Source of the DNA: DASRQZ01 sp964571275
Lineage (GTDB): Bacteria > Myxococcota_A > Polyangia > Fen-1088
NCBI GenBank assembly: GCA_964571275.1
Contig: CAZNCQ010000131.1
Span: 1 to 19,058, forward strand
Length of the DNA stretch: 19,058 nt
Direction of reading: 5' to 3'
The position numbers were made by a program, and so were the translations under genes. Positions 15,013-19,058 of the stretch are shown here, piece after piece. Under the pieces are notes generated by a model. It made no database searches and was not told the DNA's origin. It saw nothing but the letters and a program-made list of their open reading frames with translations. Position 1 is the first letter of the stretch, and each line of letters begins with the position of its first letter.

Positions 15013-15594
15013 TCACCGAGGCGGGCGGTACCCGCTCGAGACGTCGGTCGCCGTGGCGCCGCCGGATGCGGTCGATTGCTCCATCCCGACCATCAGGCTG
15101 TGCTCGAAGGCGACGTTGAACCCCTTGTTTGGCTTGCCCACGATGATCGCGCTCGTCGCGCCGCGCTCGGCGACGGTCAGCTCGTGCGTGCTGTCGATGT
15201 TGAACGTGTAGCCCTTCATGTACGTGAAGATCGAACGGCTCTTCCCCTGATAGATGACATGGCTGGTGACGACGTGGCGTCCGGGCGCGAGCGGACCCGC
15301 GAAGATCACGTAGTCCTGGCCGCGCGCGACACTGCTGGTGAGCAAGGCCGGCAGATCGCGGCCGTCGAGCGTGAAGTGCGCTTCCGACAGCTGAAAGGTA
15401 TCGCCGACGTCGTTACGAAATCGCAACGTGGTCTCCATGCCCGTCGCCGGCGGTTCGGCCGCCGAGGTATCCGTGTCGGTCTCGTTCGCCGCTCCGTTCA
15501 TGCTGGGCGCCGCCGCCCCCTTCGGCGCCACGATCGCGGGCGAAGCGCCCGCCTGAGCCATCAGCAAGATCCCCACGCCGATCGCCATCCACAT
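15013..15594 (-). CDS. Exported protein of unknown function, myxobacterial periplasmic-domain type
   Basis: The product is 193 residues. A signal peptide covers about 1-19 (MAIGVGILLMAQAGASP), followed by a disordered Thr/Ala/Glu stretch (20-55). A beta-rich domain (about 56-165) contains 'FTLDGRDLPALLTS', 'PLAPGRHVVTSHVIYQGKS' and 'FTYMKGYTFNIDS'. I recall this 'PG.H....V.YRG....F.Y..GY.F....' pattern from myxobacterial secreted proteins that databases sometimes label dihydrolipoamide acetyltransferase; that label does not fit, since no lipoyl or CoA-binding motif is present. ATG 15594 was chosen because it begins the signal peptide, with a G-rich site (AGGGGGGCGGA) a few bases upstream. The gene diverges from the metallo-beta-lactamase-fold gene. 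Its role is unknown. Confidence 0.78.
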   Translation of the reverse strand: MWMAIGVGILLMAQAGASPAIVAPKGAAAPSMNGAANETDTDTSAAEPPATGMETTLRFRNDVGDTFQLSEAHFTLDGRDLPALLTSSVARGQDYVIFAGPLAPGRHVVTSHVIYQGKSRSIFTYMKGYTFNIDSTHELTVAERGATSAIIVGKPNKGFNVAFEHSLMVGMEQSTASGGATATDVSSGYRPPR

Positions 15595-15609
15595 GATTCC
15601 GCCCCCCTG

Positions 15610-15637
15610 CTCGAGATTGCCGAGCGCTGCCTCGAGA
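15610..15637. promoter_or_regulatory. Twin CTCGAGA boxes spaced 21 bp
   Basis: The heptamer ctcgaga occurs at 15610-15616 and again at 15631-15637. This is 21 bases start to start (two helical turns), and each contains the palindrome CTCGAG. They lie 16-43 bases upstream of the ATG of the minus-strand gene, next to an A/T-rich stretch (aaaaataa, 15637-15644). The arrangement is what two dimers on one DNA face would need, but no regulator is known. Confidence 0.35.
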
Positions 15638-15712
15638 AAAATAACCCCTGCGCGAGCCGCCGCCAGGCGGGTCCGCTGCGGGCGGCTCGCGGTCGAGCTT
15701 TTCGTCCCCCCC

Positions 15713-15734
15713 CGCTTCGGTCTTTGTCGAAGCG
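15713..15734. promoter_or_regulatory. Inverted repeat upstream of the metallo-hydrolase gene
   Basis: CGCTTCG (15713-15719) and CGAAGCG (15728-15734) are perfect 7-base arms around an 8-base loop, ending 25 bases before ATG 15760. It may be an operator or an RNA hairpin in the leader. A run of eight C directly precedes it. No clear promoter boxes were found. Confidence 0.4.
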
Positions 15735-15759
15735 CGACCTTGGTGCAAACTCGCGCGCC

Positions 15760-16743
15760 ATGAAAGCTCATCAGCTGACCGCAGGATCCTTTTTGCTATT
15801 GCTCGTAAATGGCGTCGCGCGCGCTCAGATGGGCGACCCGACCAAGGTGACTCTGAAGACCACGCCGGTCGCCGGCGCCATCTCGGTGATCGAGGGCGCC
15901 AACGGCTTCGCAGGCGGCAACGTCGCGGTCTCAGTTGGCAACGACGGTGTGTTCATCGTCGACGACGAGCTTCAGCCGTTGACCACCAAGCTCAAGGCGG
16001 CGGTCGCGGCGCTGTCGAAGAAACCGGTGCGCTTCGTGATCAACACGCACTGTCACCCCGACCACACGGGCGGCAACACGGTGCTGGGCGGCGGCGGCGC
16101 GATCATCGTCGCGCAGGACAACGTCCGCAAGCGCCTGTCGGTCGACCAGACCACCAACTTTGGCGGCCAGACGCGCGTGCTCCCGGCGACGCCGCCCGAG
16201 GGATTGCCAATCGTCACCTTCGGGGACGACGTGACGCTGCACCTGAACGGCGACGACGTGCACGTGATCCACGTGCCGCCGGCGCACACCGACGGCGATT
16301 CGATCGTGCACTTCCCCACCGCCAACGTCATTCACATGGGCGACACCTTCAGCTCGATGGGTTATCCCTTCGTCGACGCCCTGAGCGGGGGCAAGTTCGA
16401 CGGGCTGATCGCGGCCGCCGATCGCGCGCTTCCGCTTTGCAACGACACCACCAAGATCATCCCGGGTCACGGCCCGGTCGCAACGGTCGCGGAGCTCAAA
16501 GCCTGGCGCGAGATGCTGATCAAGATCCGCGACAAGGTGGCCGCGCTCGCGGCGGCGCACAAGTCGCTGGATGAAATCAAGGCGGCGAAGCCGACCGCGG
16601 AGTTCGACGCGAAGATGGCGAACGGCTTCATCAAGCCCGACATGGTCGTCGAGGAGGTGTTCGTTTCGTTGCCAGCGGCGCCGCAAAAGGCCGGCAAGGG
16701 CGCCCAAAAAGCGAAACAAAAGGCGAAACCAGAAGCGAAGTAA
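15760..16743 (+). CDS. Exported metallo-beta-lactamase-fold metallo-hydrolase
   Basis: The product is 327 residues with a signal peptide (about 1-22, ending VARAQ). The MBL fold carries a complete two-metal site: THCHPDHTGG gives His97, His99, Asp101 and His102; His176 lies in PPAHTDGDSIVHF; Asp195 in IHMGDTF; and His237 in IIPGHGPVA. The layout resembles periplasmic MBL-fold hydrolases related to class B3 lactamases and quinoprotein-relay-type proteins. The substrate cannot be read from sequence. A helical extension (about 245-300) follows the core. The last 20 or so residues are Lys/Ala/Gln-rich, which is unusual for the fold. The ATG at 15760 begins the signal peptide, and the long frame open upstream is antisense to the divergent gene. 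It converges on the next gene with 15 bases between stops. Confidence 0.93.
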   Translation: MKAHQLTAGSFLLLLVNGVARAQMGDPTKVTLKTTPVAGAISVIEGANGFAGGNVAVSVGNDGVFIVDDELQPLTTKLKAAVAALSKKPVRFVINTHCHPDHTGGNTVLGGGGAIIVAQDNVRKRLSVDQTTNFGGQTRVLPATPPEGLPIVTFGDDVTLHLNGDDVHVIHVPPAHTDGDSIVHFPTANVIHMGDTFSSMGYPFVDALSGGKFDGLIAAADRALPLCNDTTKIIPGHGPVATVAELKAWREMLIKIRDKVAALAAAHKSLDEIKAAKPTAEFDAKMANGFIKPDMVVEEVFVSLPAAPQKAGKGAQKAKQKAKPEAK

Positions 16744-16758
16744 GAGAGCGAGGCCGGA

Positions 16759-17424
16759 TCAGCGCGGCCAGCGATCGAGGCGGGGCACGACCACGGGCGC
16801 AGGCGTGCCTGCCGCGGCTGCGATCTTCGTGACCGGAACGGCGGCGGGCGGTATCGCCGGCGCGCCGAACAGCCGCAACAGGGCCTCCGGCAGCCCGTCG
16901 AGCGCCGGCTTGAAATAGACCGGTGCGTCCAGCGTCACGGCGAGCATGGTGTTATTGCTGCGCGTGATCGCGAAGCAGGGGATGTCGCGGTGCGGGCTGC
17001 GCTGCAACGTGCGCAGGAACTTGCCGCCGGCGCGTGACTCCATGTCGAGGTCGACCATCACCAGTCCGGGACGTTCGGTCTGGATCGCGACCGCCGCTTC
17101 GGCCTCGGTCACGACCGCGCGCACGCCCCAGCCTTCTTCGATCGCCAGCTCCATCAGCAGGTCGCGAACCTCTTCGTCATCGGTGATCACCAACACCGCC
17201 GCGGGCGTGCGGCGCGCAGGGGCCACGCCCCCGCTCGGTGGAGCGGAAAAGCCTTCGATCACAACGTGATCATCACCATCGGATGTTTCCAGGGGTTTTC
17301 GGACGCGTCGATTCGCGGTGAATTCCGTCGCGTTCGAATTGTCGGCGCGCGCTTCGACCAGCTCGCGGCGCCCGCTGGTTTCCGGCCACCAGCGGGCGCC
17401 CACCCCACCGCCCACGATCCTCAC
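16759..17424 (-). CDS. Receiver-domain protein with low-complexity flanks
   Basis: The receiver domain contains VLVITDDEEVRDLL (acidic pair), the phospho-acceptor Asp in LVMVDLDMES, the switch Thr in CFAITRS and Lys in YFKPAL, so all key residues are present. A Pro/Ala-rich tail of about 35 residues ends RLDRWPR, and there is no output domain. The start is uncertain. GTG 17424 overlaps the stop of the small membrane-protein gene as GTGA and gives 221 residues, with a 70-residue N-terminal extension of little conservation character. GTG 17262 gives 167 residues but has no ribosome site and lies in one arm of an inverted repeat. GTG 17523 would overlap the small gene and has poor third-position bias. 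A kinase partner is not evident nearby, apart from that at 11527-13800. It probably acts by protein contact. Confidence 0.8.
   Translation of the reverse strand: MRIVGGGVGARWWPETSGRRELVEARADNSNATEFTANRRVRKPLETSDGDDHVVIEGFSAPPSGGVAPARRTPAAVLVITDDEEVRDLLMELAIEEGWGVRAVVTEAEAAVAIQTERPGLVMVDLDMESRAGGKFLRTLQRSPHRDIPCFAITRSNNTMLAVTLDAPVYFKPALDGLPEALLRLFGAPAIPPAAVPVTKIAAAAGTPAPVVVPRLDRWPR
17257..17271. promoter_or_regulatory. Perfect 6-bp inverted repeat in the 5' part of the receiver gene
   Basis: GATCAC-AAC-GTGATC is a perfect inverted repeat with a 3-base spacer. It lies in a locally less GC-rich stretch (about 17257-17340) just before the receiver domain. It could be an internal operator or an RNA hairpin covering the alternative GTG start at 17262. 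CRP-like sites share the GTGATC half, but the spacing here is shorter. Confidence 0.35.
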
Positions 17425-17558
17425 CGGCCTTGCCGCGGCATTCGTCGGCCCGTCGCCTGTCGGCGCGCGATCGGTCCGATCACCAGGTAGCCCAACGCCA
17501 CCGTCAACCCAAACGCCAACCACAGCCCCGGATCGTTCATCGATTTAAACGATGACAT
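17421..17558 (-). CDS. Small single-span membrane protein, 45 residues
   Basis: A frame of 46 codons runs from ATG 17558 to TGA 17421. It encodes a short polar start (MSSFKSMNDPG), one hydrophobic helix (about 12-31, LWLAFGLTVALGYLVIGPIA) and a basic Arg-rich tail (RRQATGRRMPRQGR). The positive-inside rule predicts N-out/C-in. Most codons end in G or C, clearly more than in the overlapping frame used by the longer receiver-gene model, which supports this as the real frame. The stop overlaps the receiver gene's GTG as GTGA, suggesting translational coupling. AGGG lies a few bases before the ATG. A second in-frame ATG at residue 7 (17540) is possible. No family is recognised; it may recruit the receiver protein to the membrane. 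Confidence 0.65.
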   Translation of the reverse strand: MSSFKSMNDPGLWLAFGLTVALGYLVIGPIARRQATGRRMPRQGR

Positions 17559-17605
17559 GCGCCCTGTTTCGCGGGCGTTACCGGGTGCCTAAATCTAGGT
17601 AAATT

Positions 17606-17622
17606 CGCGCTGCTGCAGCGCG
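17606..17622 (-). terminator. Probable hairpin terminator after the TPR gene
   Basis: CGCGCTG and CAGCGCG form a perfect 7-bp stem with a 3-base loop. On the minus strand it is followed by AATTTACC, a short and imperfect T-rich stretch. It begins 34 bases past the TAG of the TPR gene (17656) and lies before the small membrane-protein gene, so it would separate the two transcripts. The weak T tract lowers confidence. Confidence 0.45.
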
Positions 17623-17655
17623 GTCAGCGGACCGGCAGGACACTAGTGCACCGCG

Positions 17656-19058
17656 CTAGCCGTGATCGGTGATCTCTTGCAGATCCTCGATCACCACGCC
17701 CTCGGGGTCGGGGGCGGGCGGAGCCGATTGCACGCGGAAGCTCGCGATGGTCGCCTGCAGTTGCTCGCGGTCGGCGGGGGTCGCGAAGGGCAAGGTGTCG
17801 AGCAAGAGCTGGATCGCCGCCGGATACTCCTGTTGATCCGCCAGCAACTTGGCCAGCAGCTCGGCCGCCTGCGTGCGTGCGAGTCGATCGTCGCCCGCCG
17901 CCTTCAGCGCGTCGCGCGCCAGCCCCAGCGCCTCGGCCGGGTTCTCGAGCTCGGCGCCGTGTGCGGACGCGGTGTGCAGCGCCGCGAAGATCTCCTCGAG
18001 CAGCGGCTTGTTCCCTGCCGAGACCGCCAGCGCGCGGCGATAGGGTGGCAGCGCGCGCTCGAACAGGCCGGCCGCGCTCAACGCGCGCCCGAGCGCCCCG
18101 GCGACCAGCGCGACGTGCACGCTGTCGTGCTTGTCCTCCAGGGCTTTGAGCTGGCCCTCGCGCAGGTCGACCAGCGCTTCGATGTCGCCGACGCTCTCGT
18201 AGTGGCGCGCCAGCAGCTTGCCGGCGTCGAGGTAGCAGGGATCGTCGAGCAGCGTGTCGCGCAACGCCTCCAGCGCCACCGGATCGGCCGCGTCCTTGGC
18301 CAGCCGCAGCCGGGCCACGCGCATGCGGATCTCGGTGCGTGCCTCGGGTTCCATGAGCTGATCCAGCCGTTCGCGCGCCAGGCGATCGCAGCTCGAGAGA
18401 TCGTCGATGCGCGCGTAGAGGTCGAAGAGGTCGTTCCACAGGCCCGCGTTGCCGGGCACCCGCGCCCGCAGCGTCTCGTAGATGCGCGCCGCCAGGGGGC
18501 TGTCGCCCTCGCGCTCGCGCACGTCGCTGGCCAGCTGGCGCAGGTGCGGCTCGATGCGCTCGGGGTCGCTGACCTCGAGCGCGCGCGCAAAGTGGCCGTG
18601 CGCGCCCTCGAAGTCGCCGCGCGCTCGCGCGCGCTTGCCGAGCTCGATGAGGCCCCACACGGCCTCGGTCTTGCCCGCTTCGCCGCCCGGAAAGCCGATC
18701 AGCGCCACGAGCAGCGCATCGGCGCGCGCGTCGTCGTGCAGCGCGGTCGCGAGATCGTAGCCCTCGCGGATCGATGCCGGTGTCGCCGCCGCGGTCTGCG
18801 CGCGCCGGGTGAGCGCGTCGAGCAGCTGCCGGTCGTTGCCGGTCTGGCGCGCGGCGCGCTCGTAGAGCGGCAGCACGCCGGCCAGCTCCTCGTCGGTGAC
18901 GCCGGCGCCCTGCACCAGCGCCAGCGCGCGCTCCATGTCGGGGCGGCGCTCGACGGCGGCCAGCAGCGACGCCAGGCCGCGAACGCGCGTCGCCGGATCC
19001 TGGAGCTCGGCCTCGGCCAGGCGGAACAGCGCCTCGGCCTGGCCTTGCGGCGTGACCT
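17656..19058 (-). CDS. Large TPR-repeat protein, C-terminal 467 residues (N-terminus beyond the window)
   Basis: The frame is open to the right edge, so the start lies outside; the ATG at 18936 is internal because the coding pattern continues before it (QAEALFRLAEAELQDPATR). The protein is all-helical, with repeated TPR-type pairs such as 'GKRARARGDFEGAHGHFARALEVSDPE', 'AARIYETLRARVPG', 'GLFERALPPYRRALAVSAGN' and 'EYPAAIQLLLDTLPF'. It ends in an acidic tail (GVVIEDLQEITDHG). No signal or catalytic domain is visible in this part. TPR solenoids mediate protein contacts; very long ones are common in myxobacteria. The acidic end could be a docking peptide. The partner and pathway are unknown. Confidence 0.88.
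   Translation of the reverse strand, partial: VTPQGQAEALFRLAEAELQDPATRVRGLASLLAAVERRPDMERALALVQGAGVTDEELAGVLPLYERAARQTGNDRQLLDALTRRAQTAAATPASIREGYDLATALHDDARADALLVALIGFPGGEAGKTEAVWGLIELGKRARARGDFEGAHGHFARALEVSDPERIEPHLRQLASDVREREGDSPLAARIYETLRARVPGNAGLWNDLFDLYARIDDLSSCDRLARERLDQLMEPEARTEIRMRVARLRLAKDAADPVALEALRDTLLDDPCYLDAGKLLARHYESVGDIEALVDLREGQLKALEDKHDSVHVALVAGALGRALSAAGLFERALPPYRRALAVSAGNKPLLEEIFAALHTASAHGAELENPAEALGLARDALKAAGDDRLARTQAAELLAKLLADQQEYPAAIQLLLDTLPFATPADREQLQATIASFRVQSAPPAPDPEGVVIEDLQEITDHG

Noticed and set aside
17538..17554. CATCG...CGATG inverted repeat around TTTAAA at the start of the small membrane gene
   Set aside because: Arms are only 5 bases and lie within the proposed coding start; likely chance.
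18937..19058. Treating ATG 18936 as the start of the TPR gene
   Set aside because: The same frame continues upstream to the window edge with the same TPR-like coding character, so the true start is outside.

Overview
The window is very GC-rich with strong G/C preference at third codon positions. It carries ECF sigma/anti-sigma operons, lipoproteins, an Asp/Ala/Gly-rich spacer in a secreted enzyme, TPR proteins and soluble hybrid-less sensor kinases. Together these suggest a Myxococcota (Polyangia-like) chromosome or metagenome scaffold. That taxonomic call is inference from style and gene content. A run of exactly 100 N (11310-11409) shows this is a scaffold with a gap.

Left and central part (219-11024, minus strand). 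Ten genes read in one direction and look like one long operon. In transcription order they are: ECF sigma factor (10353-11024), FecR/TPR anti-sigma protein (9049-10356), outer-membrane beta-barrel candidate (7937-9052), unknown lipoprotein (6579-7940), 65-residue protein (6319-6516), second beta-barrel candidate (5074-6249), second ECF sigma factor (4376-5077), second anti-sigma-like membrane/TPR protein (3678-4379), GH8-family lipoprotein (2339-3670) and a secreted BNR/Asp-box propeller protein (219-2294). Five junctions are 4-base ATGA/GTGA overlaps, and the other gaps are 7-69 bases. My reading is that this is an envelope signalling locus with two sigma/anti-sigma/barrel modules feeding secreted proteins, one of which is a GH8 relative with altered active-site positions. 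A short 3' end of another gene (1-201, plus strand) converges on it.

Middle (11025-11526). This divergent intergenic region holds a 10-bp palindrome, an 11-bp tandem repeat and a 13-bp tandem repeat interrupted by the assembly gap. Downstream on the plus strand are a soluble PAS-GAF-GAF histidine kinase (11527-13800) and an overlapping single-domain response regulator (13781-14161).

Right part. Two minus-strand genes follow: an Mpv17/PMP22-like membrane protein (14171-14929) and a secreted protein of a type seen in myxobacteria (15013-15594). A plus-strand exported metallo-beta-lactamase-fold hydrolase (15760-16743) diverges from them. Next on the minus strand is a receiver-domain protein (16759-17424), preceded and apparently translationally coupled to a 45-residue single-span membrane protein (17421-17558). 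A large TPR protein (17656-19058) runs off the right edge, with a probable hairpin terminator after it. I saw no tRNA, rRNA, CRISPR array, insertion sequence or phage gene.
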